A stretch of DNA of 64,000 nucleotides from Diphasiastrum complanatum (lineage: Eukaryota; Streptophyta; Lycopodiopsida; Lycopodiales; Lycopodiaceae), in contig CM055108.1 in NCBI GenBank assembly GCA_029204225.1, forward strand, positions 15,774,722-15,838,721, read 5' to 3'. Below are positions 9,499 to 21,500 of the stretch, one piece after another. The stretch's first letter is position 1. Each line of letters starts with the position of its first letter. The position numbers and the translations under genes were made by a program. The notes under the pieces are model-generated. The model did no database searches, was not told where the DNA came from, and saw nothing but the letters and a program-made list of their open reading frames with translations.

Positions 9499-10478
9499 AT
9501 GGATTCCGAAGGGAAAGCTAGTCCTATCATGGTCAAGCTTGATGGAGCCAATTATCATATGTGAGATTTTAAGATGAGAACTATGCTAATGGATAAGGAA
9601 TTGTATGACGTTGTTACAGATGAAGAGGCAAGTCCCGAAGCCGACGATGCACCAATCTCCCGATGGAAGCTGAAGGATGGCAAAGCATTTGTGTTGATCA
9701 TCCTCAACATCTCGGACATGCAAATTGGCCATGTGTTTGAAGCTCAGACATCCAAGGAAGTTTGGGACATCTTGAGCACATTATATCAAGTGCGAGATAT
9801 AGCTTTCAAGCTACATTTCAGGAAGAGATTTTACTCCCTCAAGATGGCAAATGGTGATTCTCTGTAGAATCACATCAACCAGTTCAAGAACCTGCTGAAG
9901 CAAATGGCCGCTTTCGAATCTATCATCGACGATCAAGACGCAGTAATGACACTGTTATCAAGCTTGCCAGGCTCATACGACAGTTGGGTGATGATCATCA
10001 CGACACACCCCGAATTGACTCTGAGTTATCACAATGCTGTTGCAAGAAGACTCTCAAAGAATGAAGCCTCCAGTTTCTTTGACTCTCACGCCCTATACAC
10101 CAATAGAGGCTCGACTAAATAGAAGAAGAAAGGCCCGAAATCATCAAGAAAGATCAGAAATTGACACACCGCCATGAGCAGTTGAATCAGCTGACAAAGA
10201 AGAAGCTGTTTTGCAGATACTGCAAGTGTTCCAACCACGAGATCCAAGACTGTCGGATACTGCAAGCAAAGAATAACAACAAAGAACAGTCAAATCAAGT
10301 GGCAAATGCAGTTGTAGAAGCTCCACAGCCTACTCAAGAATCGGATCATGATGCCTTCATGACAAACCATCAGGAGGCATCCAACGACAGCTCTTGGTTT
10401 TTTGATTCCGGTGCCACACAGCATATGACTAGCCATATCGGTTGTTTTGAGTCCTATACATCTTACAGTACCAAATGA
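9499..10478 (+). pseudogene. Copia C gag with zinc knuckle and protease start
   Basis: Translation begins at the ATG at 9499. A conserved Trp codon in the gag N-terminus (before DFKMRTM) is TGA at 9562-9564. Further stops occur near 9865 and 10120, and a frame shift near 10150. Readable parts are the gag body (KLDGANYHM, ELYDVVTDEE, VWDILSTLY, LLSSLPGSYDSW), a zinc knuckle FCRYCKCSNHEIQDC (10212-10254) and a protease start WFFDSGATQHMTSH near 10400. These are the UBN2-type copia gag and DSGA protease signatures. The length before the knuckle fits the family. It is clearly dead. Confidence 0.88.
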
Positions 10479-10599
10479 CATGTTCACCTTGGTGACAATA
10501 GCACCCAAACTATCAAAGGTGAAGGTACAGTGAGATTAAACTTTGCACCTTGTATGTAGATGATACATTGCTTTTCAGCAACTGTACCTGAGGCCCTAA

Positions 10600-10770
10600 G
10601 GTTAGATGCTTGCCTACCTTAGTCATTTTGGGGAGAATCTCTTGTGTGTGCTAATTTCTTATGTGATAGAGTTCCATGTAGCTCTAACAATGGTAAAACA
10701 GCTTATGAGGGGTTGTATGAAGAAAGGCCTAATCTCAAAGACTTGAAGTATAGGTAATAATTTAATGGTG
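10600..10770 (+). pseudogene. Copia integrase fragment belonging to copia C
   Basis: A short frame reads SFWGESLVCANFLCDRVP then AYEGLYEERPNLKDLKY, the region after the catalytic Glu in copia integrases. Everything between the protease start and this block is missing, so copia C has a large internal deletion around 10550-10600. It ends in a stop near 10762 and nothing copia-like follows. Confidence 0.75.
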
Positions 10771-10774
10771 CTTG

Positions 10775-12640
10775 AAATCCATTCACATGCTCAAGAGGTG
10801 GCTAAACCAAAGTCATGGTCCTAACTTATATGCTAAAAGATAGTAGGGTTACGTCTATATTGCCAAAAATCCATTTCTAGCACCATCTCTCCACTAGCCA
10901 CTACAATTGCTACATTTGCTATCTCACCATCCATTCCTACTATTTGTCAACCTTCTATTACAATTGACACCTCCATCCCACATCCCCACACTACCCACCT
11001 CCTCCTTCACTAATTTTTTTGCTTAGATCTTCTACATACCCCCTCAATTACATTCTACCATTATCAACGTAAATCTCCAATTCCAAATGCAACTTATAAG
11101 GCTAATCTAAATTCATGAAAGGGTCCTAAATATATCGACCGCCCAATCAAAGCCATGTGTTGGCATTGCCTTCATATGGGTTTTCATAAAATGACAAGCT
11201 TTTGTTTGAGAAATGCCTATGTTTTTTTAACCTCTTTTTTAGAATAATAAAGTTTTTTTATATGATATGAAATCAAATATCAAAAGGCATGCTTTTTGAA
11301 GTCTTGCAAATTTGTTTGTCAATTTATTGGATATTGCAATTAAGATTATATTGTTTGTAGATTGAATTCACAATTTTTATTTTTATTTTTTTTACTATCT
11401 TGAAGTAATACAAGGTTATCATTATTGCCCCATGGATATGCTTTTTGAAGACTTAAAGGTTTGGTTGTCATAATTATTGAATACTACAAATTTGGAGTTG
11501 ATGTTTGTACATCAAGTTCACATTTTCTTGATTTGATCTTCAATCATGACCATTTGAAAATACAAGAATACAAATTTTGCAAAAGATGCAAGTATCTACT
11601 CGCAATTTGCTCAAGCTCTTTATTATGCACACCAAAAACATATTCTAAACTTTAGTTATGTAAATTGCCAATAGTATAAGATATTCTTGTACTAACATTT
11701 TTCTACATTATGTTCAAGATATACCTCCTAAACATTAGCTGTGCTTACTATTTTGAACTCTTTAAAAATTCTTGAAGAGATTTTTACATTTGACAAAAAA
11801 AGTGGATAACATCAATTTGAAATTACTTATTGTCAGCACATAACTCTTTTATCATTTTGAACTCTTTTGAGGTAAAGACAACATGTGCAAGCAATTAGTT
11901 TAGGAACAAAATTCTAGATTCTTTTTTAGAGAGACAAAAACAATATACTTGATTCTAAGAGTGATATAATTGTAGATTTTAAAATTATAGTGAAAAGTCT
12001 TATTTCATATTAACACTATAGGCATAGGAAAACCTACTCCAATGAAAGAAAAGTTTACTTCTCTTTAATTCCTCGCAATCCCTTTGTATCACAAGATTCT
12101 CTCTGATATTCTATTCCTTCCCATGTGCACTTTGACACACATCCAACAAGAGTGGTGCCCATTCTCTTTCTTCCCATCCATTTTCAATCTCCTCTTGAGA
12201 ATCCATGATGCTTAGGAATGTGTTGGGATCCGTATTGTCCTTGTCTTATGTGACTACTCCTAAATATGTGGGTCCTTCATTGTTATAGGCCATAAACAAC
12301 AACCTTCACAAGTCATAGTGCATCTTTCTAGGGTATTTATAGTTGCAAGTATCTTCCTTGATTTTTTCAAGGCCCTCTTTAGTTATGTCTTTAGCTTGGC
12401 TATGATTTTCTCAAATCTTAGAAATTGTTACAGCTTTTACTCCCTATCTCGGTTGTTTACTGTTTTACTTACAAATGTACTTCTTGTAATTACAAAAATG
12501 GCTAAGTCACCGGCTTGTGGTGACCTTTGTAACAAAAATGTAAATAAAGCTGTTAATGAAGTTTTTGAGCCTCAGAGTTGCATGTTGCTTGGGTATAGGG
12601 TACTGGGTCATTAATAAAGAGTGGTTGGACTGACCTCCTA
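10775..12640. other. AT-rich stretch without recognised gene
   Basis: Frames longer than 60 codons at 11.46-11.66 and 12.32-12.61 kb have no domain features. A Cys/His cluster encoded near 11154-11205 is spaced unlike a true CCHC knuckle and I do not call it. I see no repeats of note. Confidence 0.45.
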
Positions 12641-12659
12641 AAAAGTAGGAGAGTTGACT

Positions 12660-12810
12660 AGTCAATGTGCCACATGTCATATGCTCACTAGGACACTTGG
12701 TCCAGTGAATGAGTGACACATGTTAGGGTTGACCAATCAAACATGACATGTGTCACATGCTCACTGGGACACTTGGTCCAATAGATAAGTGATACATGTC
12801 AGCCTACTCA
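12660..12810. repeat. Two tandem copies of a 76-bp unit
   Basis: ATGCTCACTAGGACACTTGG at 12681 recurs as ATGCTCACTGGGACACTTGG at 12757. Both copies are flanked by CACATGT and TGTCACAT words. Each copy also contains inverted ACATGTCA/TGACATGT pairs. Confidence 0.8.
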
Positions 12811-13083
12811 CTTGCCTATGTGTCAAGGTACTGCCAAGTGGCAAGTGTCGACTGTGCATGTGTAGGGTGTAGATTTAGTCGGTGTGCAGCCCTTCCGCTT
12901 GTGAAAGAGGGTTTAAACACTTGGATAGGAGCCTAACTATGCTAAGATGCTACTTTTAGTTGATCTCTACTTTTTTCCTTAACTCTACTCACCTTTAACA
13001 CTACCCCCACTAACTCTACTCCACTAAACTAGCATTCAACATGATTTTGGGTGAATGGGAAGAGAAGAAGAGAAGAGAAAGAG

Positions 13084-13090
<7 letters not shown>

Positions 13091-13145
<55 letters not shown>
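13091..13145. repeat. (GA)n microsatellite, about 55 bp
   Basis: A pure GA run preceded by a looser purine tract from about 13055. The Arg/Glu frame through it is an artefact. Confidence 0.97.
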
Positions 13146-13149
<4 letters not shown>

Positions 13150-13249
13150 GAGGAAGGTTAGCTCAAATGCTCAAGATGCATGCTAAGAGAAAAACCATAA
13201 CTACTAAAACAATACCAAGGAAATGGAAAACACAACAATAGCATTAGCA

Positions 13250-13822
13250 TGAGTGCTTAGCAAACGAGGATGCTTTGGCTCTCCAAAATAGTAGAGTCTC
13301 CTCCTTCTCATTAAGCATGGGAATATGGTACAAGAGGTGTCTTTTTATCAATGGGGAAGGCCCTTGCCCCCAAAATCCTATTTGGCTACTTCTCAGAATA
13401 TGTGCACTAATCTTAACCATCCATCTTGGGCCCAATCTAATCCAAGGGCCTGTGAAAAATGCAAAAATAAGCTTGGTAGAGGCCAAAAATCTTATATATA
13501 GGTGAGACACCAATCTTGGTTTTGGAAGCAATTTTGAGTGATTCTCTCCATTTGTCTACATTTGTTTTGATTGTTTTGAGGTTCTATCAATGTGTACTTG
13601 ATTTTCAGGTTGGAGTCCGTACTCAGATAATGTTTCACACATGTGAAACCAGAGATTACACCTACCTTCACTTAATGATTGTTCTTGTAGGATTTTGTGT
13701 CTAGAATTGATCTAGATTGATCTTAATCTCAAGTAGATTGATAAATCAAGTAATCTGACAACCAATCCCTCTTGAGGATCAGATTAGGATCCACTCTTGG
13801 TCCTTTTTGTACTTTTTGCACA
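13250..13822 (+). mobile_element. 5' LTR of copia B1 (left edge uncertain)
   Basis: The right edge is fixed by TTTTTGCACA followed immediately by a primer-binding site. A TATATATA box lies at 13493-13500. A TTCACACATGTGAAACC palindrome at about 13631 matches the palindromes in the B2 LTR at 35.4 kb. The left edge could not be placed because no TG start with a matching partner was found. Confidence 0.6.
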
Positions 13823-13834
13823 TGGTATCAGAGC
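13823..13834 (+). other. tRNA-Met primer-binding site of copia B1
   Basis: TGGTATCAGAGC directly after the LTR end CA. It is followed by a 590-bp leader that itself carries TTCACACGTGTGAGGCC at about 14001. Confidence 0.92.
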
Positions 13835-14425
13835 CTAGTACAAGAGGTTTTGTTGAAATTGATAGGGTTAATCCAAATCAAAGCCAAAATTAGCAGTTTT
13901 TTTGGAAACTAGTCAAATTTTGTGTAGTGAGTTGGATTTGATAGCTATCCTCAAAATTTTTGGTCCAGATCTTGTTGTGGGCTGTAGAAACCCTTTTCAC
14001 ACGTGTGAGGCCGTACAGCTCCGGTTTTGACTAAGAAATTTCAAAATTTTGTAGAATTTGACTCACATACACAATTTGAGTGATTTTTGGTGCAAAATCA
14101 AGCATTTTCTATGATGAATCTAATCCCTTGATTAGTTCTTGGATTGGATCAGCCAAAAAATTAAAATTGAAGCTTGAATTAGGTGCACTAATTGATCTTC
14201 TCTGATTTTTTGAGTGTATGTTGAGGTTGAAGAGAGAAATTGCTAAAAGTCATAGATTAAGGAGTGATTTTGCAAGTTTGAGACTAGAATCTAAATTTCC
14301 ATCATTCTAGATTGGTTCATGAGTGATAGGATTGAGTCTATAAGCTTTCTAAATTGCTAAAAGACTTTAGGTTCAGATCTCTTAGAGAAACCATAAGAGT
14401 TTCTAGTGCTTTTTCACATTCAAAA

Positions 14426-15463
14426 ATGGCATCAATGGGTGGTTTTTCGCTTGAAGCTAGTGAAAGACTTACATCCACTAATTATGCTACTTGGATAGTT
14501 CAAATGGAGTCTTTGCTTGTACTTCATGATCTTTATGACATAGTACTTGAGGTGGAAGTAGAACCTCAAGGAGGAGTTGAGTTGGTTAAGTACAAAAAGA
14601 GATGTAGAGTTGCATTACATTGCATAAAAATGAATGTAAGTAATGAACTTTTGAAAGAAATCTCATCTTGTACCACATACAAAGAGGCATGGAATTCATT
14701 AAAAGCCATTCATGGATCCAAGAACACTTCAAGTATACTCATGCTTAGGAATCAAATCCTTCAAAGCATGAAAGGAAGTAGTGAAAATGCCCAAAATTAT
14801 GTCTTTAGGATCAAATCTTTGAATAAGGAGTTGTCTTCTATAGATGATAAAATCAAAGATGATGAATTAGTTCAAATCATTTTGAATGGATTAGGAGATG
14901 ATTATTCCAATGTTGTTCAAACCTTTACTATTCAAGATTCACTTCCTAGTATTGAAAAACTTCAAAGTGTGCTTGTTAGTGAGGAGAGCAGAATGCCTCA
15001 TATCAAAACTAGGATGAGTTCCTTATCTTTGAATGATGGTGATGAAAAAGCTAACTTTTCTTTGAAAGACAAGAAGAAGAAGTTTCCATCCAAGAAGACT
15101 CAAGACATGGAGATGGAGAACAAAGATGGAGCATCAAGTTTCAAAGGCAAGAGCAAGAAGGACAAGAAGAAGCTAAAGTGCTTCTTTTGTGGAAAAAAAG
15201 GACATTTTGCATCCGAGTGCTACAAGAAGAAGAATGCCCAAGAGAAGGACAATCAAGGCAATCTTGTGCTTGAGGAGGAGGAAGAAGGCAATCTATCTTT
15301 GATGGTATCCTCACCAGAAACATCTAATCAAGACACTTGGTGGATTGATAGTGGGGCAAGCTCTCACATGACTCACCAAAAAGACTATTTTCTAATCTAC
15401 TTTATTACAATAGTTCTAAGAGATTTATCTTCACTGCAAGTGATCAAGAATGTGAGATTGTAG
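14426..15463 (+). pseudogene. Copia B1 gag, zinc knuckle and protease start
   Basis: I choose ATG 14426 (MASMGGFSLEASERL), because the upstream in-frame part has no family resemblance. The gag body shows NYATWIVQMESLL, AWNSLKAIHGS, LMLRNQILQSMK and LNGLGDDYSNVVQ, a UBN2-type capsid. A Lys-rich stretch leads to the zinc knuckle CFFCGKKGHFASEC at 15180-15221. An acidic Glu run then leads to the protease motif WWIDSGASSHMTH at about 15340. The frame shifts near 15390 within the protease and runs to a stop at 15463. Gag alone, about 320 codons, looks uninterrupted. Confidence 0.9.
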
Positions 15464-15549
15464 GTGTTGGATCCATTCCTTTATGTCTAGGATCATCTAA
15501 AAAAGTAGATCTAGACAATGTTCTTTATGTACATTCAATTACAAAGAAC

Positions 15550-16047
15550 TTGTTGAGTGTAGGACAACTTATGGATAGTGGATTAGATGTACATTTCAAG
15601 CATGGAGCATGTTCTATCTTGAAAGATGAAAAATGTATTGCTAGTGGTTTCAAGCAAGGGAGGTTATTCAAATTGGATGCTAATGTGATGGTTGGAAGTG
15701 TGAACATGGCAAGGGAGGAGCTCACTCAGGTGGAATTATGGCACAAAAGGTTAGGCCATCCTAACTACAAAGCTATGGAGACGATGGTCACAAAGGAGCT
15801 AGCAAGAGGACTTCCCAAAACCATATCCAAGTGTGGCAAGCTTTGTGAAGCTTGTGGACTCTCCAAATCTCATAAGCTTCCTTTCAAGAGATCTTTGATA
15901 AGATCTAACTCTCCTCTTGACCTTATACACTCAGACATGAATCAAATGGTGGAGCTCTTATGTATGTCACTTTTATTGATGATAAATCAAGATACTCTTG
16001 GGTTTATCTCTTGTCTAAGAAAAGTGAAGTTTTTGAGTCCTTTGTAA
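15550..16047 (+). pseudogene. Copia B1 protease end, GAG-pre-integrase and integrase N-terminus
   Basis: This frame reads LLSVGQLMDSGLDVHF (the protease-to-integrase link), LWHKRLGHPNYKAM with CEACGLSKSHKLPF (HHCC zinc domain) and LIHSDMN, which holds the first catalytic Asp. It goes out of frame near 15945, just after that Asp. The next segment is read one frame over from 15960. Confidence 0.9.
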
Positions 16048-16799
16048 AGTTCAAAACTCTTGTGGAAAAGCAACTTAATACTAGCTTGAAAGTATTAAGA
16101 AGTGATAATGGAGGGGAGTACATCTCCAATAGGATGAAAGAGTTTTGTGAAACTAATGGCATAAAGAGAGAGTTTACTTGTACATATACTCCACAACAAA
16201 ATGGAGTAGTTGAGAGAAAGAATAGGACACTATGTGAGTGTGCTAAAGCTATGAGATTAGATGCATCTCTTCCTATTTCATTTTGGGGAGAAGCTATTTT
16301 ATGTGCAAACTTTCTTTGTAATAGAATGACTAATAGTTCCATTAAAGGATTTACACCTTATGAAGTATTGTTTGGCAAAAATACAGATCTTAGTGATTTG
16401 AAAGTTTTTGAATGTACTTGTTATGTACATATTCCTTTAAAAACAAGGAAAAAGGAAGATGCCACTTCTTTCAAAGGCATCTTTGTTGGTTGTAGTGAAA
16501 GTAAGAAAGCTTATAGGATATATGATCCTATTACAAAAAAAGTTGTTGCTAGTAGAGATGTACTTTTTGATGAATCTCTCCAAGCCAAAGGAAAGGTGAC
16601 TTCCAACAACACTCAACTTGTCAAAGATCATGCTACGAGGAGGAGCTTCATGAAGATGAAGACCAAGTGGAACCTACTCCAAGTCCAAGGGTGCCAAGAA
16701 GGTCAACAAGGACAAGGATTGAGCCATCAAGGCTCACTTATAGTGAAAAAGGGGAGCAAAGGAAAAATTCTCAACTACTCAACTCTTATACTTTCTTGA
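15960..16799 (+). pseudogene. Copia B1 integrase core
   Basis: The rve core shows FIDDKSRYSWVYLL, then LRSDNGGEY (second Asp) and QQNGVVERKNRTL (Glu), so these two triad residues are intact. The C-terminal part shows HIPLKTRKK, GIFVGCSESKKAYRIYDP and SRDVLFDES. The reading drifts out of frame after about 16640 in the integrase/reverse transcriptase linker; the tail up to 16799 is meaningless. Confidence 0.9.
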
Positions 16800-16851
16800 C
16801 TACTATTCTTGAAGAACCAACTAGTTTTGAGGAAGCAAATAAGTCTCAATA

Positions 16852-17940
16852 TTGGAGGAAACAATGCAAGTAGAGTTTGATGCATTAATGGAAAATCAAA
16901 CTTGGAAACTTGTTGATTTACCTTATGGAAAGAAGCCTCTTACTTGTAAATGGATATATAGATTGAAATATAATCAAGATGATTCCATTCATAAATACAA
17001 ATCTAGACTTGTAGCAAAAGGTTTTTTGCAAGTCAAAGGCATAGATTATGATGAAACCTTTGCACCTGTTGCAAAGCTTGTGAGCATTAGATTAATCATA
17101 TGTCTTGCAACCTCTTTCAAATGGGAGATCTTCCAACTTGATGTGACAAATGCTTTCTTGAATGGATTCTTGGAAGAGGAAATCTACATGTGCCAACCCG
17201 AGGGCTTCATCAAAGATGGAGAAGAAGACAAGGTGTGTCTCTTGAAGAAGAGTCTTAAATGGACTCAAGCAAGCACCAAGAGCATGGTACTCTAGGTTGC
17301 ATTCCTATCTTATTTCCATTGGATTTGTTGTAAGTTCTTATGAACCATCATTGTACTACAAATGTAATGATGGAAAGATCATTATCTTAGTTTTATATGT
17401 TGATGACATTATACTCACAGGAAATGATCTAGATGGCATCAAGAATGTAAAAGTTTCCTTGTCTAGTGAATTTAAGATGGTAGATCTAGGACTTCTTAAA
17501 GCTATACTTGGAATAGAAGTCACTAGAAGTAATGATTTTACCTTCATATGTCAATCTAAGTATGCTCGATCGATCTTAGCAAGATTTGGGATGATTGATT
17601 GTAAAGGAGTTGAAACTCCTATGGAACTAAGTGTAAAAGTTTCTAAGGAAAGTGATGAAGCATCCTTTGAGGACATCACTACCTATAGAATGCTTATTGG
17701 TTCCTTGATATACTTAACCATCACTAGACCAGATCTTAGTTTTTGTGTTGGCAAGTTGAGTCAATACATGCAAAGTCCATTAATATGTCATTGGAAAGGA
17801 TAAAAAAGGGTGTTAAGGTACATCTCGACTACAAAAGACTTTGGCATAGTTTATGAAAGGTCTAATATTTGTTTGAGAGCATATTTGGACTCAAGTTTTG
17901 CAGGTGACAAGATGGATAGAAGATCCATAAAAAACACCAT
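16852..17940 (+). pseudogene. Copia B1 reverse transcriptase and RNase H start
   Basis: Two adjoining frames (16852-17295 and 17297-17803) encode RVT_2. Motifs are WKLVDLP, KWIYRLKY, RLVAKGFLQ, FAPVAKL and LDVTNAFLNGFLEEEIYM. After a shift near 17265 come LYVDDIILTGND (catalytic box intact), SIYLTITRPD-like and KLSQYMQSP. A stop at about 17802 replaces the expected Ala in HWKA. The RNase H start (YLDSSFAGDKMDRRS) is readable to 17925, and there the homology ends. Confidence 0.9.
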
Positions 17941-19690
17941 AAAGTGAAACAAATTTCAAGACATCCAACTGGTACCTGCCACCATCCCACCACACAAAAT
18001 CGCACAAGTAGGCACAGTGAGGAAGACAGGTGTCACCGCTTAATGTCAATTGGTATCCATGTCCAAAATAAGTTTAGAAGCTTAACAACTTAAAATATTT
18101 CATGCAAAGATGTAGTATGATCTTCCCTACGTAAAACATGATAAATAGTGATAGGCTTTTTCATATCATTACCGTATCAGGACCTTTAGACATTCTGATC
18201 AGTTTTATGGTACTAGTCCGTATCAATTTAAAAAAAAAAACCATACATAAGGTATATGTATTTAAAAATAAATGTGCTATATAGGTTGCGATTAGCAAAC
18301 AAGAAATAGCCTGGATCAATACTCAGATAAGGGACAAATCCATGCCATACCACTACCTGAATCCATAATAGGTAAAGTACCATATTCGAAACCCTTGAGC
18401 ATATCCATGCTTTTCAAGAGTACGCCAACTACCACCCTGTTTTTATAGTTTTTAATACTGATCGTGTCTTACAAACTTACCACAATACCTATGTTCATTT
18501 ATACTTAGCCAAGTATTTTACCCTTGACATTTGCAATAGGATCAAGGCAAATCCATGTCATTCCAATCCCTACAAGTGCGGTGATCCCTTGCACAATTCC
18601 ATGTGCCTTCAGGGTCAATACTTGTATTATAGGTTATAACCTTTACACATGTGAAGAATTGCAAAAGTGTTATGAGCAAAGCCAAGTTTATCGAGGTATA
18701 CGTTTTTACAAGCAATCAAAACTTGCACAAGTAGTTCACTTCTTCCTGGTAGTGAATATTTATACTTTTTATTTCACCGTCAATGTTTTTATATGCTATT
18801 TCTTAAATACACCAGAAAAAGTACTGCAACACTAACCTGAATAGATGTCGTAAGAGTATCATGTGAGAAAGCCATAGCTGTTTAAGGGAGACGTTTCCTT
18901 TGAAGAGTATTATAAAGCGATTTTGAGTCTAGTTATTGCCATTTATTCACAACAGTGATAGTGTTAAAAGTAATGATATCTAGCATTTTTATTTAAAACC
19001 AGATCGTTAGTTATAATGAGTAAGGAGAGCTTACACTGACAAGTATGCTATCTTTCAATCTATTTAAGAGGAAGCTTGCCAAGTATATACTTGTGTGAAA
19101 GTGCATCTCAAAATTAAGGAGCGAATAGATGAGCGATTCTGTAGTCTTAGTAATTGTTGAGAATGAAGAGACATAAAATTGTTCATATCTTTCTTTTAAA
19201 AGTATGACAAAGTGAAAGCAAGAGGTGAGCAAGTGTATGCTTATGTTGCAGTAGGCCACTGTCTACCAATGATGATGCACCTACATTCGTCAAGAAGACA
19301 ATCAGTATAATATGTTGCAATGTCTTCAACGTTGTCTAGACAGTGATGGAGGTGAGAGCATTGAGTACTATATCTGTCAATAGTGTTTATAATCAAACTA
19401 TCAGTGAGAGACAAGCTCATCGTTGTTCCAGAGGGCAAGTATGGTTTTAGAAGCCATGCAGGCTACTTATATGATAGCTTTTGTCCACAGACAGCAGATG
19501 TATCAAGCGTTGTCAGTGCACCACCATCAAGTGTAGCATTTGTTAAAAAATGTGATTCATACCACATGAAACCAACCATTATGTGCACGTAGATACATCT
19601 TCTATAAAGAGCAGTAGAAGCACGATTGAAAGCCAAAGTGTTTATGCCATAAGAGTATGCAATGCTTCGTTCTAAAATACCAATCAAAGT
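17941..19690. other. Unassigned AT-rich stretch between copia B1 and A2
   Basis: No domain is recognised. A 103-codon plus frame (18524-18835) and minus frames at 19011-19259, 19241-19438 and 19463-19720 look protein-like in places but have no motif I can name. This is where B1 loses its 3' end, so part may be an insertion or the deletion partner. Confidence 0.4.
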
Positions 19691-19699
19691 AGACTTAGA

Positions 19700-19963
19700 A
19701 TTTGCTTCGAACAGGAACACAGATCATGCTACAAAATAACACAGACAGAAAACACTCTCCACAACAAGCTCACATAGCAACTGTATTTCTCAAAATGAAA
19801 TTACACTGTACATATAGTTGTTCACTTAGGCAACCGATGCATGACCCAGGTTGCCGTCGGTGGGACGCGTGTCCCGTCGACTTGCCTCGTGGCGAGACCA
19901 ACTGATCCTTATCAACTGATAGGACCACAGTACAGTAGCACGGTGATTCTACTTTAATTCTAA
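19700..19963 (-). mobile_element. 3' LTR of copia A2 (approximate)
   Basis: On the minus strand, past RNase H, a purine tract AAGGGAGAGAG (about 19974-19964) is followed by TTAGAATTAAAG, close to a TGTTAGAA LTR start with the first bases altered. The inner part contains a GC-rich patch (19850-19900). The far edge is not fixed because no 5' LTR copy was found for comparison. Confidence 0.5.
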
Positions 19964-20019
19964 CTCTCTCCCTTAAAGTAGAGTCTACTTTTTATACAGT
20001 CATATACATAGCTTTCAAG

Positions 20020-20657
20020 TCAACAAACTTTAAGTACAGAAAGCTTTGATCTAAACTTATCAAACTTTTCTCCAACAAGTGGCTTAGTGAAAATATCAGC
20101 TAGTTGTTCTTCTGTGCTACAACGAATGACATAAATTTCATGACTCAGCAGCCTCTCACGTATAAAGTGATACTGAATCTCAATGTGTTTAGTTCTCGCA
20201 TTAAACACTGGATTCTTTGCTAGCTGAATGCCACTCTGACTGTCGCTATGTAATGTCATGGGATTTTTCTGTTTCATGCCAACTTCTTCCAAGATTTGTC
20301 TCAACCATATAGCTTCATGTGCTGCACTACACATTGCCTTATACTTTGCTTATGTGGTGGAAAGAGCAATTGTACTTTGCTTCTTACTAGACCAGGAAAA
20401 GCAACTACCACAAAACTGGAATACATACCCTGTGGTGGATCTACGATCACACCTCCCCAATCCGCATCCACATAGCCACACAACTCAGGTAAACCATCAT
20501 GCTTCCTATAAATCAAGACATAATCTGAAGTGCCTTTCACATAACGCAAAATGCGTTTAGCTGTCTTCCAATGCATTTTTGTAGGTGTTGCCATTAACTT
20601 ACTTACAATGCCAACAACATAGCATATATCTGGTCTAGTCATGGTAAGGTAAATCAA
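20020..20657 (-). pseudogene. Copia A2 RNase H with reverse transcriptase tail
   Basis: Frame 20301-20657 carries IYLTMTRPDICYVVGIVSKLM, WKTAKRILRYVKGT and GYVDADWGG, the copia reverse transcriptase tail and RNase H start. After a shift near 20340 the frame 20020-20334 shows EAIWLRQIL, HSDSQSGIQLAKNP, RTKHIEIQYHFIRE and ADIFTKPL, the copia RNase H end. The catalytic Asp residues in DADW and HSDSQ are retained. RNase H removes the RNA strand during cDNA synthesis. Confidence 0.9.
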
Positions 20658-20669
20658 GCTCCCTACTAA

Positions 20670-21500
20670 CTACCTATATAGTGTAGCATCAAATGACTGT
20701 GACTCATCAAGCTTAGAAAGCTTTTTACCTGGTTCCATATGAGTATTCACTAGTTTGCAATCCTGCAACCTAAACCTGTGCAACAACTCTTTGACATACT
20801 TCATTTGTGTTAAACCCACTTCGTGTCCTTTTTGCCACACCTCTACTCCAAGGCAATAATGCATCAGGCTGAGATCTATCATCTTGAATTGTTCCATGAG
20901 GTCTTTCTTGATCATATCTATCATCTCTTGATTAATTCCCGTAATAATCAAGTCATCAACATAAAGAGCAATCAAAGCAACCATATCATCAAAGCATAAG
21001 ACATAGATTTGGATCAGAATGTGTTCTCACCATCTTCTTTGTACAAAAGTTGGCATCAATCCTGCTATACCACGCACGTGGTGCATGTTTAAGACCATAA
21101 AGGGCTTTCTTCAAATGACATACTTTATTTTCATGTCCCTTCATTACAAAGCCTTCAAGTTGATCCAGGAACACCTCTTCTTCTAACTCACCATTTAGAA
21201 AAGCAGATTTCACATCCATCTGATGCAAAGGCCAACCAAAATGTGAAGCTAAAGCAACAAGTAGAAATAGAGTATTCCACTTACATACCCGCACAAAGGT
21301 CTCCTCATAGTCGATGCCTTTACTTTGTGCATACCCTTTGATCACCAATCTTGCCTTGTACTTTGCTATACTTCCATCTGCATAGTACTTAGTCCTCTAT
21401 ACCCATTTGCAACCAATGGGTTTCTTGCCAAGTGGTGGTTCTACTAAGTCCCATGTGCTATGCTTAGCAATTGACTCCATCTCCTCTCCCATGGCCTTGA
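20670..21500 (-). pseudogene. Copia A2 reverse transcriptase
   Basis: Frame 20989-21348 shows MVIKGYAQSKGIDYEETF, MDVKSAFLNGELEEEVF and KKALYGLKHAPRAWYSRID. After a shift at about 20985, frame 20670-20984 shows LYVDDLIITG (catalytic box intact), MIDLSLMHYCLGVEV and KELLHRF. The N-terminal piece (WDLVEPPLGKKPIGCKWV) is in the frame ending at 21397. Few amino acids differ from A1 over the shared part. Confidence 0.92.

Larger units (their letters stand above)
13835..17940 (+). mobile_element. Ty1/copia retrotransposon B1, internal region
   Basis: The leader, gag, protease, integrase and reverse transcriptase follow in copia order on the plus strand. It stops inside RNase H at about 17925, after GDKMDRRS, where unrelated sequence begins; no 3' LTR follows. 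At least four frame breaks lie in the coding part (near 15390, 15945, 16640-16850 and 17265). The homologous 3' part of the family is present as B2 at 33.9-35.6 kb. Confidence 0.92.

Noticed and set aside
11120-11220. Cys/His cluster that looked like a CCHC zinc knuckle
   Set aside because: The spacing is C-x2-C-x5-H-x5-C rather than C-x2-C-x4-H-x4-C, no gag or protease lies near, and the frame stops quickly.
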